DNA of 64,000 nt from Dugong dugon (Eukaryota > Chordata > Mammalia > Sirenia > Dugongidae). Within the stretch, counting starts at the first letter, position 1. Each line of letters starts with the position of its first letter. The stretch is from contig CM057461.1 in the NCBI GenBank assembly GCA_030035585.1, forward strand, positions 4,290,501 through 4,354,500, written 5' to 3'. The translations under genes and the position numbers were made by a program. Positions 1-11,165 of the stretch are shown here, one piece after another. The notes under the pieces were generated by a model. That model saw nothing but the letters and a program-made list of their open reading frames with translations. It ran no database searches and was not told the origin of the DNA.

Positions 1-754
1 CACTTTGAAAGCCAATGAATTTCTTCCCCAGCCTCGTTCTTGCTTTATCTGAATCAGAATTGAGACACTGAGGTGTGGTCTCTGGTTCTCCAGGTGGGTG
101 GACACTGAATCTACTGGCAACAATACAAAGAATAGTCTCGGTGTTAAACGGGGTGCTGGAGTTCATCCAATGTGTGGGCAGAAGGGAGAGAAAGGGCCTG
201 GGCGGGAGAAATCCAGTAATGGTGATTTCACAGTAATCCCTTATAGCGTTCTCTTTATTTCTCAGCACACTGTCTGGAATACAAACACCTCACGTCTGAA
301 CGAGCAAACTCTGCTTAGGGACGGGGCATCCCAGCATGGCGAGGGGGCCATAAACCAGCCCAGGGAGGACTCGCCTGGCCCAGCCACTTAGGAAAAGGGG
401 CAGGGCCTAACTCTACCATCGGTCGCCCCACAGATAAAAGAAGGTCACTCACGTCCTCCCCCTCTATGGCCGTCATCTCTGGAGGCTCCCAAAGAAGCCT
501 TCAGGGAGGCTCACTGTCCACGGCCTGGTGCTGGCGCTGTGCTGAGAGGGAGTCCCCAAGGCAGCGTCACTGGGCCTTCTTTGCCATTTGTAACCAGCAC
601 TGCTGTCCGGACGCTCTGTGAATCCACAAGTTCTCTCTGCTTTGCCCTCAGTTTAATTTCATTTTGCACCAGTACCAAAGCATGCGAGGCACTTCTCTCA
701 ACACATAACCTTCCCTACAACCTAGCGCGATGCTCGCCCTCTTCCAGGATAAAT
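1..754. other. Unassigned non-coding sequence
   Basis: I recognise no gene or repeat here. Short open frames are present, but they lack codon bias, splice context or recognisable domains. The sequence is of mixed composition up to the RTE-derived tail at about 755. Confidence 0.5.
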
Positions 755-1372
755 GTTGTTGTTAGGTGCTGTCGAGTCGGTTCTGACTCCTAGCAACCCC
801 AGGTACGGCAATACGAAAGGCTGCCCAGTCCTGCGCCATCCTCACAATTGTTGCTACACTTGAGCCCATTGTTGTAGCCACTGTGTCAATCCATCCGGTT
901 GAGGGTCTTCCTCTCTTTCAATGACCCTCTACTTTACCAAGCATGATGTCCTTCTCCAGGGACTGATCCCTCCTGATAACATGTCCAAAGTATGTGAGAC
1001 GAAGTGTCATCATCCTTGCTTCTAAGGAGCATTCTGGCTCTACTTCTTCCAAGACAGATTTGTTTGTTCTGCCTGCAGTCCATGGTATATTCAATATTCT
1101 TCACCAACACCATAATTCAAAGGCATCAATTCTTCTTCGGTCTTCTTTATTCATTGTCCAGATTTTGCATGCATATGAGGCAACTGAAAATACCATGGCT
1201 TGGGTCAGTCACACCTTAGTCCTCAAAGTGATGTATTTACTTTTTGACACTTTAAGAGGTCTCTTGCTGCACATTTGCCCAATGCAATGCATCATTTGAT
1301 TTCTTGACTGCTGCTTCCATGGGTGTTGATTGTGGATCCGAGTAAAATGAAACCCTTGACAGCTTCCTCAAC
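755..1372 (-). mobile_element. RTE (BovB-like) LINE, 3' fragment
   Basis: Read on the minus strand, this is the end of an RTE LINE: the last part of the ORF followed by the 3' UTR. The left edge carries the RTE/AfroSINE tail (GCTGTCGAGTCGGTTCTGAC at 769). Then come segments shared with the copies at 34471-35072 and 47977-48656, for example CTCCTGATAACATGTCCAAAG and GTCCATGGTATATTCAATAT. Similarity stops near 1372, so the copy is 5'-truncated. Stop codons break any protein. Confidence 0.9.
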
Positions 1373-1465
1373 AACATAAACATTGAGAGTTAAAATTCAG
1401 AGACTAGGGTGAAAGGTGTCAATTCATTTAACCTTCTCCCAACACAAAGTCAAACAAACAACTTC

Positions 1466-1525
1466 TATGAGGTCTCCATGAGTCAGAGTCAACACAGTGG
1501 CAATTAACAGCAGCAGCAATAAGGT
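1466..1525 (+). mobile_element. Short RTE/AfroSINE tail fragment
   Basis: The segment GAGGTCTCCATGAGTCAGAG followed by an AACAGCAGCAGCAATAA end matches the 3' tail that RTE and AfroSINE copies share. Nothing of a SINE head is visible upstream, so this is a severely 5'-truncated copy. Confidence 0.6.
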
Positions 1526-1819
1526 AGTAGATGATATTATGATCCCTGGTTCTAGATAGGAAACTGAGTCCAAGAGGTGAAGTGAAAAATGCCTGACCCA
1601 CCTGCTCAGTCAATAGAGATTCATGTAAAAATATTCACAAATATTAGGTTGAATGAGTAGGATACAGCATAAATGGCATTGATTTCAACTTTGTTTACAG
1701 AATCTATAGTGACATACACACGAACAGGGACAAAATGCTGGAATGAAACAGACCAGGATGCCAGCAGCACCCTCTCTGGACAGTGGGGTTAAGTGTGACA
1801 GTACATCTACATCCGAGAG

Positions 1820-2336
1820 GGGAGCTGTGAGCAGTAGGTGAGGGTGTATATACGCAGGTGAACACGTACACTCAGGTGAGGGCACGGATGTACAGGTGAC
1901 AGTGCATACGTACAGGTGAGAATGTGTATGCAGAGGTGAGGGTGAGTACACACAGGTGAGGGCACATACACAGGTGAGGGCACATACACAGGTGAGGGCA
2001 CACACACACACACACAGGTGAGGGTGTGCACACACAGGTGAGAATACACACACAGGTGAGGGCACAAATGCACAGGTGAGAATGAGTACACTCAGGTGAG
2101 AATGAGTACACACAGGTGAGGGCGCACACACACACACACACACACACACACGTGAGAATGCACACACAGGTGAGGGCACAAATGTACAGGTAAGAATGAG
2201 TACACTCAGATGAGGGCACACGCACACACAGGTGAGGGCATGCACACACAGGTGAGATAGAGCACACACAGGTGAGGGGACAAATGCACATGTGAGAATG
2301 AGTACACACAGGTGAGGGCGCGCATGCACAGGTCTG
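1820..2336. repeat. CA-rich minisatellite with repeated CAGGTGAG motif
   Basis: An irregular tandem array of units of roughly 16-32 bp, built around CACAGGTGAGGGCACA and CAGGTGAGAATGAGTACA and mixed with (CA)n runs, the longest near 2122-2150. The octamer CAGGTGAG occurs about 16 times and CAGGTAAG once. The array produces three overlapping Cys/His/Pro/Val-rich open frames on the minus strand that I regard as artefacts of the repeat. Confidence 0.9.
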
Positions 2337-2570
2337 GCTCCCAGAGGGCTCACAGCACATTTTTCTGAGTTTTGTGAGAGACAAGCTGACTGCTACTCGG
2401 AGCCAGCCTGGCTGAGACACTGCTGAGAGTCCCACCCAGGGAAGCGCCGAGTCCCCGCCCCATCTTCCTGTACCTATGGCCACTTCCTCTTTTCCAAGCC
2501 ACTCTGTCTTCAAGAGGCAACAACATCTCCATCACCAGCAACTAGAATGACTGGAGCAGCTGTCTAGCAG
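2337..2570. other. Unassigned non-coding sequence
   Basis: No recognisable gene or repeat lies between the minisatellite and the following MIR. Confidence 0.4.
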
Positions 2571-2712
2571 CTACAAGCACCACTCTAACCACTTCACATG
2601 TATTATTTCGTTATCACTAGGCAGGTTCTATTGCTACCTCCACTGTACACGAGGTCAGGGAGGCTCCAAAAGGCAAAAGGCCTTGCCCCAAAGTTAAACC
2701 ACTAGCTCACTG
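2571..2712 (-). mobile_element. MIR-like SINE fragment
   Basis: In antisense this shows the MIR arrangement: CACTTCACATGTATTATTTC, then a 'gaggtcagggaggctc' block, then 'ccttgccccaaagttaaaccactagc'. It is old and diverged and has no coding potential. Confidence 0.65.
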
Positions 2713-2770
2713 AAGAATCATGTTAATCCTTTCTTTCAACCTCCTTCTTTCCTAGCTGTTACCTGAAGCT

Positions 2771-2955
2771 TCTCCCTTCCCTCTCTCCGTCCAGTCCTTC
2801 CCTCATTGCCTTTTTACTGAGATACCTACCTAACTTCCTAACTCCCTTCGTTTCTTCTCCCTTCCCTCTCTCCGTCCAGTCCTTCCCTCATTGCCTTTTT
2901 ACTGAGATACCTACCTAACTTCCTAACTCCCTTCGTTTCTTCTCCCTTCCCTCTC
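2771..2955. repeat. 85-bp tandem duplication, pyrimidine-rich
   Basis: Two copies of an 85-bp unit (2771-2855 and 2856-2940) appear identical base for base. They are followed by the first ~15 bases of a third copy (TCTCCCTTCCCTCTC). The unit is C/T-rich. The lack of any difference means a recent duplication or an assembly artefact. Confidence 0.9.
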
Positions 2956-3313
2956 CCTCCTTCTCCCTCTTCCAGCCAAGATGAGAAGAACCGCACAGCT
3001 GAGCCCAGCCTACAGTACTAATACACAAAATTACAAGCTAAATAAACTGCCGTTTAAAATCACTAAATGTGGGGATAGTTAGTAGAAACAGCTAACAGGT
3101 ACATCAGGTCACCTAAAAACAGTAAAGCTACAGACAGGAGCTATGCCTCCCCAAAAGTTTATACAAAAAGTGGTGTCATCCCTGATAGATGAGGCAGTCA
3201 CTATTCACAGAGCTCAGTAAGGTCATACTAACAGGCACCAAGTCAAATAGCAGTGTCCTAGTATCTCAGAAATCGAAGAATTTGCCCCATATTACAGAGG
3301 CCACCCTAAAAGT

Positions 3314-3514
3314 AAAAGAATCCTGGTGGTAAAATGATTAAGCATTTGGTTGTTAAACGAAAGGTCAGTGGTTTGAACCCACCAGACGCTCCACAGGACA
3401 AAAGACCTGGCAATCTGTTCCTCAAAAAATTACAGCCCAGAAAACCCTACAGGACAGTTTTACTCTGTCCTATAAGGTCCCTATGCATTGGAATCGACTG
3501 GATGGCACACAACA
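3314..3514 (+). mobile_element. AfroSINE, type A
   Basis: A tRNA-derived head with a B box-like GGTTTGAACCCACC, an AATTACAGCCCAGAAAACCC body and the shared RTE-like tail ending GGAATCGACTGGATGGCACA. It is flanked by a perfect 11-bp target duplication, ACCCTAAAAGT, at 3303-3313 and 3515-3525, which fixes both ends. Confidence 0.95.
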
Positions 3515-3754
3515 ACCCTAAAAGTCAGTCATGTTTCCTCAGACAAATTCCAGGTTCAACAAGTGTTTTTAAAGATTCTGTCATTTAAAAAAAGGTAATA
3601 ATAAAGAGAAGAGACAGAAAATGGGAATGGATCGAACGTGTACTAGAAGTCAAGCATGAACGTTCACAAAGCAATTGTAACTCGGAGGGTCCAGCACCAC
3701 TGTGCTAGGGTTCGAGAGAGTTCTGAAGTTCTAGAAGCATATCTCATTTGATGC

Positions 3755-4160
3755 TCACAAAATCCTGGGACATGTATCATTAAGACCCCCATGTTAGAGA
3801 TGAGTGAACTGGTGGCTTGAAGAGGCTATGATTTCCAGCCCATGGTCACTGAATCCTCCCACCAAACCAAACCCAAAGAGAATCCAACCACCGCAGATAC
3901 ATGACAATGTCCTCATTTTATAAATGAGAAAGTGAAGGCTTAGAAACTCAATGAGGTAGTAAAATTCATTACTCCTGTTTATCAAGCACTTGTTCTGTGT
4001 TTGAAGGCTGTGTACTGAGTTTTGTGCATTTTCTCATTTAATCCTCACACTCCCTAAGCTGAAATACTCTATTTAACAGGTGAAGAAACAGATTTCAAGA
4101 TGAATGAGTTGCCCAAGGTCATAGCAGACAGAGAGGAGATTTTAGCCAAGTCTCCCCAAT
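3755..4160 (-). mobile_element. Two MIR-like fragments
   Basis: Antisense MIR hallmarks appear twice. At 3740-3850 there is 'atctcatttgatgctcaca' and then a 'gagatgagtgaactg' block. At 4000-4160 there is TTTTCTCATTTAATCCTCAC followed by 'tgaagaaacagatttcaag' and TTGCCCAAGGTCATAGCAGA. Both are diverged. Confidence 0.7.
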
Positions 4161-4228
4161 TCCAACAACTCTTACCTCACAAACACAGCAGAGAGAGGGG
4201 CCACCGCCTAGCAGGTGAGCTCTCCAAT

Positions 4229-4378
4229 GGACTCTGACTTCACCTCTTTGGGGCTCAAGTTTCCTCATATGTAACATAGGGGTGATAACAGCCATGCCTC
4301 AGAGGGATGTTGGAAGACTAAATGGGTTAGCCCATGGAATGTACTAGAATGGTACCAGCATGTAATCCAACAAGGTTA
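4229..4378 (+). mobile_element. MIR SINE fragment
   Basis: The sense MIR core is visible: CTCAAGTTTCCTCATATGTA, ACATAGGGGTGATAACAGCC and 'ggatgttggaagactaaatggg'. It ends where the LTR at 4384 begins. Confidence 0.75.
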
Positions 4379-4383
4379 GTTGC

Positions 4384-4829
4384 GGTCTTAGTCATCTAGT
4401 GCTGCTATAACAGAAATACCACAAGTGGATGGCTTTAACAAAGAGAAATTTATTCTCTCACAGTTGAGGACGCTAGAAGTCCAAATTTAGGGTGCCAGGT
4501 CCAGTGATCTTCCCCTGGACTAGCAGCTTCTCAGCACGGGGACCCCAGGTCCAAAGGATACACTTGCTTCCTGCTCTTTTTTCTTGGTGGTAGGAGGACC
4601 CTCTCTTCTCTGCTCAATTCTCTCTTCTATATCTCAAAAGAGATTGACTCAAGGTACAACCTAATCCTGTAGATTGAGTCCTGCCTCATTCACATCATAG
4701 AGGTCAGGATTTACAACACATAGGAAAATCACATCAGATCACAAAATGGTGGACAACCACACAGTACTGGGAATCACGGCCTAGTCAAGTTGACACACGT
4801 TTTGGGGGGACACAATCCAACCCATAACA
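4384..4829 (-). mobile_element. Solo LTR, ERVL-MaLR-like (old retroviral remnant)
   Basis: On the minus strand the element starts TGTTATGGGTTGGATTGTGT and ends ...TATAGCAGC...GACTAAGACC, the typical frame of MaLR LTRs. A 5-bp duplication, GTTGC, flanks it at 4379-4383 and 4830-4834, as expected for this class. It shares its layout with the LTRs at 31178 and 51237. No gag, pol or env sequence accompanies it, so it is a solo LTR. Confidence 0.85.
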
Positions 4830-4834
4830 GTTGC

Positions 4835-5486
4835 TAATTTCAGCAGGAGCGGCATCCCTCCCCATCCACCTGTCTCTTTGTCTAAGGCCACTGAGACCTG
4901 CGAGAGTCTCACAGCCAAGTCACCCAACCAGGCTTCTGGCAAAGGACAGCCAAAGTCATCACTGGGCCACCGGCCAGCCGCTATTTATAAGTTGAGGCTA
5001 ACGTGGAGCGAGAACAAACCAGCCCCCTCAGGAGCTGGACCATGTGTGACTTTCTGGATTCTCACCCACTTCTATTTATTGCCATTCCAGTCCAGTGGCT
5101 CCACTGGGCAAATGCTCATATGGTCTTTGTTCACTGGCCTCAATTCCAATGGCTCACTTCCTCGCTGAAAGCCGTGCTCTGGGTACTTTGAAGACTGTAC
5201 CCACAGGTTCAACGGAGCCAAGTCATTGAAAAGAATTTCCTTCCAAAGCCTGGTCACAGAAACAAAGACAGGGTGTTCACGATGCTGTGGCTTTTCTTGA
5301 AACTGGAGGTTAGAGCTTCAGCTCTGCCCTTTCTTCTAAAACCAACACTGGCTAGAGGAGATGCCTTCACTCAAAACAGCCAGTCTGCATCACAGGAAGT
5401 GGACTATGCCAAGCGCTGATAAAGCATTCTGCTTACCTTGGTACTGGGGAAGACAAAGGGTTGGGAGTTAAGGCCTCTAGCTGGGG
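4835..5486. other. Unassigned non-coding sequence
   Basis: Apparently unique sequence. Several short frames overlap on both strands, without recognisable domains. Confidence 0.4.
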
Positions 5487-5489
5487 CAT

Positions 5490-5513
5490 GGGGGTGGGGG
5501 GTGGGGAGTGGGG
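5490..5513 (+). other. G-quadruplex-type motif
   Basis: Four G runs of 5, 6, 4 and 4 bases are separated by loops of 1, 1 and 3 bases, which matches the standard G4 rule. There is no gene nearby to attach it to. Confidence 0.7.
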
Positions 5514-5833
5514 AGCAGGGATGTGGGAGATTTCCTGGTTTATTGTCACCACTGACTCACAGCACCCCTTTAACAAAACCACTGTCCCTTCTGGAAAATG
5601 GGAGAGTTGGACAGAAAGCTCTCTGAGCATATCCTTCCAGGATTAAAACGCAGTAATTCCTCTCTGACTAGGGTCTCGCTAAAGGCATCAGAGATTTAAA
5701 TGGTAGATAAGCTAAAAACTTACGTGGAAGAAGAAACAAGAACCACCGAGAAAAGGCTGAGAGAGGGGAAAGGGGAAGACACTTACCTGCTATTAAAACA
5801 TAGATAGCAAAGGGATAATCATTAAAACCAAAA

Positions 5834-6032
5834 GGAGCCCTGGTGGCACAATTAAGCACTGGGCTGCTAACAGAAAGGTTGGCAGTTCAAACCCAGCCGG
5901 TAGCTCCACAGGCAAAAAGACCTGGCGATCTGCTCCCATAAAGATTACAGCCTAGGAAACCCTATGGAGCAGTTCTACTGTGTCACATGGGGTCACTATG
6001 AGTCAGAATCAACTCAATAGCACCTAACAACA
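5834..6032 (+). mobile_element. AfroSINE, type A
   Basis: Starts GGAGCCCTGGTGGCACA, carries CATAAAGATTACAGCC and ends CACCTAACAACA. ATTAAAA occurs at both flanks (5821-5827 and 6033-6039) and fits as the target duplication. Confidence 0.93.
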
Positions 6033-6039
6033 ATTAAAA

Positions 6040-6528
6040 TGACATAGCTTTGTTGCAAGATTTCAATGGAACAAAATGAAAAGTCCAAAAACAATCCCAA
6101 AATCATATGGGAATTTAACAGATTTACAAAGGTGGCCAGCAGCAGAGAGTGGGATTATCCAGTAAATGGCGCTAGGACACTCGGTGGCCATCTGGAATAA
6201 AATCAGGTTAGATCTGCACTTTGCACCTTACACCAGTATAAATTCCAGATCGATCCAAGCTCTAAATATAAAAATAAAAGCAGACAGAGAGCAAAAGAAA
6301 ATATTTTTTAAAATATTCCTGGAGTGGGGAAGGATCTTCTAACTGTGCATGAAGCCCAATTGAGTCACCCCCAAAAAGTCTTGATAAATTCACCTACAGA
6401 AATACGAAAATTTCAGTATGACAAAAATCACCATAAGCAAAGTTAAAAGACTAGCAACGAACTGACAAAACAATATCTCAGACAAGGGGCTGTACTCTCT
6501 AAACTCCATTATACCCAAGAGTATAGAG
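6040..6528 (+). pseudogene. L1 ORF2 3' fragment (old)
   Basis: The order of blocks resembles the C-terminal end of mammalian L1 ORF2: 'atatgggaatttaacagat', 'acaaaggtggc', 'agtaaatggcgctagga', 'caccttacaccagtataaa'. Stops and frameshifts fill every frame. The SINE at 6537 follows directly. Confidence 0.65.
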
Positions 6529-6536
6529 AAACAGAA

Positions 6537-6738
6537 GGAGTGCCCGTAGCACAATGGTTAAGCGCTCAGCTGCTAACCAAAAGGTTGGCCTTTCAAACTC
6601 ACCCAGCGGCTCCATGGGAGAAAGACCTGGTGATCAGCTCCTGATAAGATTCCAGCCTAGAAAACCCTATGGGGCAGTTCTACTCTGTCACATGAGGTCT
6701 CTATGAGTCGGAATCAACTCCATGGTACCCAACTCAAC
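6537..6738 (+). mobile_element. AfroSINE, type A
   Basis: Head GGAGTGCCCGTAGCACAATG, B box region 'tttcaaactcacc', body AAGATTCCAGCCTAG and tail TATGAGTCGGAATCAACTCC. Clean target duplications are not evident. Confidence 0.92.
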
Positions 6739-7448
6739 ATATACACATACAGAATAGAAAGTAATAATAATAGAAACAACAGAGAAGCGGGCAAAGTGAA
6801 AATCATTGCTGTTGACCATCAGACCAGGATTCTGACAGAAGAGAGACCAGGATTCCGGCAGGACACACACAAGGCCACCGTGCAGCTGCCAAAATGGTGA
6901 ACAGCCCCCTTTCTCACCAGTGACGTCTGCAGCCCCAATTTGTTCCTCCTGCCCCTGAACAAAGACCCAGGCACCCACCTGGGGAAAAGCCCCCGTTTCT
7001 TGACTATTCCTAATCCAGAGCTGATCCCTGCTGCCTTGGTTCCATCTAGGATCATCCAGCTCAAGCGATCAGCCCTATAGAAAGCCCCTCACAGCGCCCC
7101 CTTACCAAAATGCTGCCAATCCCTTCTGGGTATGTTTTCCTGCTGCATCAAGCAGATAAACCTAACTTTCTCTATGGCAGAGGGTCTCTGGGGGTCTTTG
7201 ACAGCTAGGCTCTGACAAGGGAACAGATAGCAAGCGAGTGAATGCCTGTTGCTATTAGCGCAAGCACGGAGGGGGGTGGCGAGCTGCAGATGGTCCCCTG
7301 TCCTCGGGACCCTGCATCTGAACTATTACACAGTGTACCGCTTCAGTGACCTAGTGAAGAAGAAGGTGGGTTCCTTTTTTTTAGGAGGAAGATGAGGGGG
7401 AAGAAGTTTCCTTCTTGGACCTTGGAATGCGAAACCACTTACGTATGG

Positions 7449-7690
7449 TATTATGGATTGAACTGTGTTCCCCAAAACATGTACGGAAACCCTGGCCCCT
7501 AGACCTGAAAATATGATCCTGTTGGGACATAAGGTTTTCTGTGTTATGTTAATTAGGTCGCACCTGAGCAGGAGGAGTTCTAACCTAATAACTTCAGAGA
7601 ATGGACGCAGAGACACATAGACCAGAGAAGACAGCTGCCAGGGAAGGACCCCACCTCAAGATAAGAGACTCCTGAAGGTCCCCAGGCAAG
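7449..7690 (+). mobile_element. MaLR-like LTR, 5' part
   Basis: Begins TATTATGGATTGAACTGTGT, with 'tatgatcctgttggga' and 'ttatgttaattaggtcg', which line up with the LTRs at 30041 and 42857. The right end fades near 7690, so the 3' half is lost or too diverged to follow. Confidence 0.7.
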
Positions 7691-9700
7691 TAAGAAGGAA
7701 CCCAAGACTCAGCAGGCCCCAGTCCTTGTTATCTCTGTCTGGCTATCCTATGTGACAAGCCATCTCCTGTCTAGGTCACCTTCTCACCTGCCCTGCAGTC
7801 CACTGGGCCAGCTGGCCATACCAGTACCATAGGCAACAGCCACCTGGGGCCGAGTCCTGCCCGGCTAGGGGAGCGACCCTCCTGATCAGCCCATCAAGAG
7901 CAGCCAGAGCAGGGCTCCCTCCCAAGCTTGCCCGCTGGCCCCAGGACGTCGCTGCCCCTGCAAACCCACATGGCCACTCCCCTGGCACACAGAGAAGCTC
8001 ACACCGCGGAAGAGCTGGCTCTCAGGATGCGCACTTAAAAATACTCGTGAGCTGGTGTGGGTATATATAGAGCAAACCGATCCAGGCACCTCAGCCCACA
8101 CAGAATGCAAATATGTGCCTTTAAGTAATCTATATTGTATCTTAAATAGAGGCCTGAGATAGGAGCACCAGCAAATAATAGAAATTAGCATTCAGAACCG
8201 TGATGTCACCCAGCCAAGGCTCCAAGAACAAAGGCTGCCTTCCTAATACTCCGCCTCTGTCCCAATCACTGTAAACACCTCTAACAACAGAGCTGCCCCC
8301 AGTTGTGTGGTTTGAGAGGAGAATTCCATCATTTTTATTTAGCCAGCATTCATTCATCCTCCTCCACCACCATGTTCCAAAAAGAACTGAAGGTAGCTTC
8401 CAAAAATGTACATGGCAGTTAAATAAATAACAATAAAAACAATAACCAAATCAAGGAAAGGCCAGACAGAGAAGAAATTTTCCATGGCTTCAATACACAA
8501 AAAATATATACTATAGGATTCTGTGCAGGGGTTGAAGGGAGGTACAAATTGGATGCTGAGCTTCCTAGCAACCCAGGTGAAAAGAGAAACAGGATCATTT
8601 ACAACATTCTCAGTTTCCAAAAATAGTAATAATAATAAAGCAAACCAGTCCTCTCCAGTAGTAAGAATATCTCCTTGTGGGTTCTCATAAAGTCTTCAAG
8701 GTTCCTGTCAGGGGGGAGGAAGAGCTCATACAGCCCCAAATGATACTCAAGCTTTCATTCTGTCTACTCACAGCCCCTTACTCTAGCTTCCACTAAAGAG
8801 TCCTCTGCAAGCTGGTTTCAAGAGTCCTTCCTGTACTACTTTCACAATTGTGTGCCATATTCACGCCCAGCTGCATGATAATTTACTGAATGACATTAAG
8901 CAACTCACTTTTTGCACCTAAATACATTTATTTATTAAACAAACTTTACAAACTTGACATCTCTGCTCCAGTAGGAAAATCAGAATCGATCTCCAGAAAT
9001 GTTAAGTGGCCGCAAAATCAACACAGTGGAAACAAGTCAATGTAATTATGCTCTGGTGAGACACTGTGTCCTTCGAGGGCTCCATGCCCAAGGCTGTTCT
9101 CTGCTTGTTAGCAAATGGAAATCAGCCAGGCTTAGAAGTCACAATCATATCAGCCACAAATTAAAACTTTCTCCTCAATATATACAACCAGAAGACTGGA
9201 GGTGACTCCAAGGGGAACAGCCACCTGACCGTGGCACTCAGTGATCCCCAAAGCCCCACCCGTGCTATATCTAGAACAGAGCAACTCAAAGGGCTTCTCG
9301 CTCCAGTGCCCATCCTAGAAGTATCTGTTGCCATGGGAACGAGGTAGGTCTCTGTCCCGGGTCCTGGTCCACTTGTGCTTCTTTCCTTGGAGGTGAAGTG
9401 CACACCATCTCTGCACCCTGATGGAAGAGGAGCATGCAGCAGATTGCCACATTACAAACGGGTCTTTCCTGCGGAGGGCGTGGGAAGCACTGCTCTCAGA
9501 TCATCTTGGGTGGCCCCGGGGCTGCCGTCCACTCTTGGAAAACAGGGACCCTGCCATCAGCTTCAGGACATTCCAGTTTCAGTGACGTTCACGTGTCTGC
9601 ATTCACCTGACTGTGCACATACTCGGCTGTTCCCTGGCAAACATCCCCGTGCCCTAGCTTCTCTCTCATTAGCTCGCTAGCCTTTGGTCAGTTCTGCTCT
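7691..9700. other. Repeat-poor non-coding stretch
   Basis: About 2 kb in which I recognise no transposon, apart from A/T-rich patches around 8400-8640 and 8880-8950. Many short frames exist on both strands, none with a domain, codon bias or splice-site framework. It could be intronic or intergenic. Confidence 0.4.
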
Positions 9701-9721
9701 ATTTCACACTTTGAGATCTAT

Positions 9722-11012
9722 TACAGGACACCACCATCGTCATAACCGCCATCAGCATCACCCTCACTGTCACCACACCATCACCACCACCATCACCATG
9801 ACCATCGTCACTGTCACCACAACCACCATAACCGTCATCACCACGACCATCGTCACCATCACGACCACCATAACCGTCATCACCACGACCATCGACACTG
9901 TCACCACGACCACCGTCACCACCACCATCACCACCACCATGACCATTGTCACCATCACCACGACCACCATAACCGTCATCACCACGACCATCGTCACCAT
10001 CACGACCACCATAACCGTCATCACCACGACCATCGTCACTGTCACCACGACCACCGTCACCACCACCATCACCACCACCATGACCATTGTCACCATCACC
10101 ACGACCACCATAACCGTCATCACCACGACCATCGTCACCATCACAACCACCATAACCGTCATCACCACGACCATCGTCACCATCACGACCACCATAACCG
10201 TCATCACCACGACCATCGTCACTGTCACCACCACCATCACAACCATCGTCACTGTCACCACCACCATCACCATGACCATCGTCACCGTCACCACCACCAC
10301 CATCACCATGACCATCGTCACTGTCACCACCACCATCACCATGACCATCGTCACCATCACCACCACCATCACCATGACCATTGTCACCGTCACCACCATT
10401 ACAACCATCGTCACTGTCACCACCATCACCATGACCATCGTCACTGTCACCACCACCACCACCATGACCATCGTCACCGTCACCACCACCATCACAACCA
10501 TCGTCACTGTCACCACCACCACCATGACCATCGTCACTGTCACCACCACCATCACAACCATCGTCACCGTCACCACCACCACGACCATCGTCACCGTCAC
10601 CACCACCACCATGACCATTGTCACTGTCACCACCACCATCACCATGACCATCGTCACTGTCACCATCACCATGACCGTCACTGTCACCACCACCATCACA
10701 ACCATCGTCACTGTCACCACAACCACCACCATGACCATCGTCACCGTCACCACCACCACGACCGTTGTTACCATCACCACCACCATCACCATGACCATCG
10801 TCACTGTCACCACCACCACGACCATCGTCACCGTCACCACCATCACAACCATCGTCACTGTCACCACCACCATCACCATGACCATCGTCACCATCACCAC
10901 CACCACCACCATCACCATGACCATCATCACCATCACCACGACCACCATAACTGTCATCACCATGACCATTGTCACCATCACCATCACCACCATCACCATC
11001 ACAGCAGCTAAC
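9722..11012. repeat. 1.3-kb CAC/CAT/GTC minisatellite with higher-order repeats
   Basis: A long array made of trinucleotide-type steps (CAC, CAT, GAC, GTC). The left part has a 141-bp higher-order unit: ATAACCGTCATC starts at 9828, 9870, 9969, 10011, 10110, 10152 and 10194, giving spacings of 42, 99, 42, 99, 42 and 42. The right part is built on about 30-33-bp units such as CACCATGACCATCGTCACTG. All changes keep length multiples of three, so three overlapping frames of more than 400 codons stay open: Thr/Ile/Val-rich on plus, Asp/Gly-rich and Met/Val-rich on minus. I do not call these genes. Confidence 0.95.
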
Positions 11013-11059
11013 ACTCATACAGACTTAGCACTTGCTGGGTAGGCAACAGAACTGAACTG

Positions 11060-11165
11060 TTCTGCAACCTTTAAATACCTTAACTCATTTAATCCTCCCA
11101 ACCACCCTTGAGACAGGTACCATCATTACCCCGCCTTACAGATAAAGAAACAATAAAATTGAAAA
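11060..11165 (-). mobile_element. MIR-like fragment
   Basis: Antisense MIR pattern: CTTAACTCATTTAATCCTCC, then GACAGGTACCATCATTACCC, then 'ttacagataaagaaac'. Short and diverged. Confidence 0.7.

Noticed and set aside
1685..2513. Cys/His/Pro/Val-rich frames on the minus strand
   Set aside because: They are translations of the CAGGTGAG/CA repeat array.
9722..11012. CRISPR-like array
   Set aside because: The repeats are contiguous and degenerate without unique spacers, and the genome is clearly mammalian.
9684..11042. A 452-codon frame on plus and frames of 439 and 414 codons on minus
   Set aside because: All three come from one codon-periodic minisatellite. The composition is extreme (Thr/Ile/Val, Asp/Gly, Met/Val), there is no domain, and frames on opposite strands are open at once.
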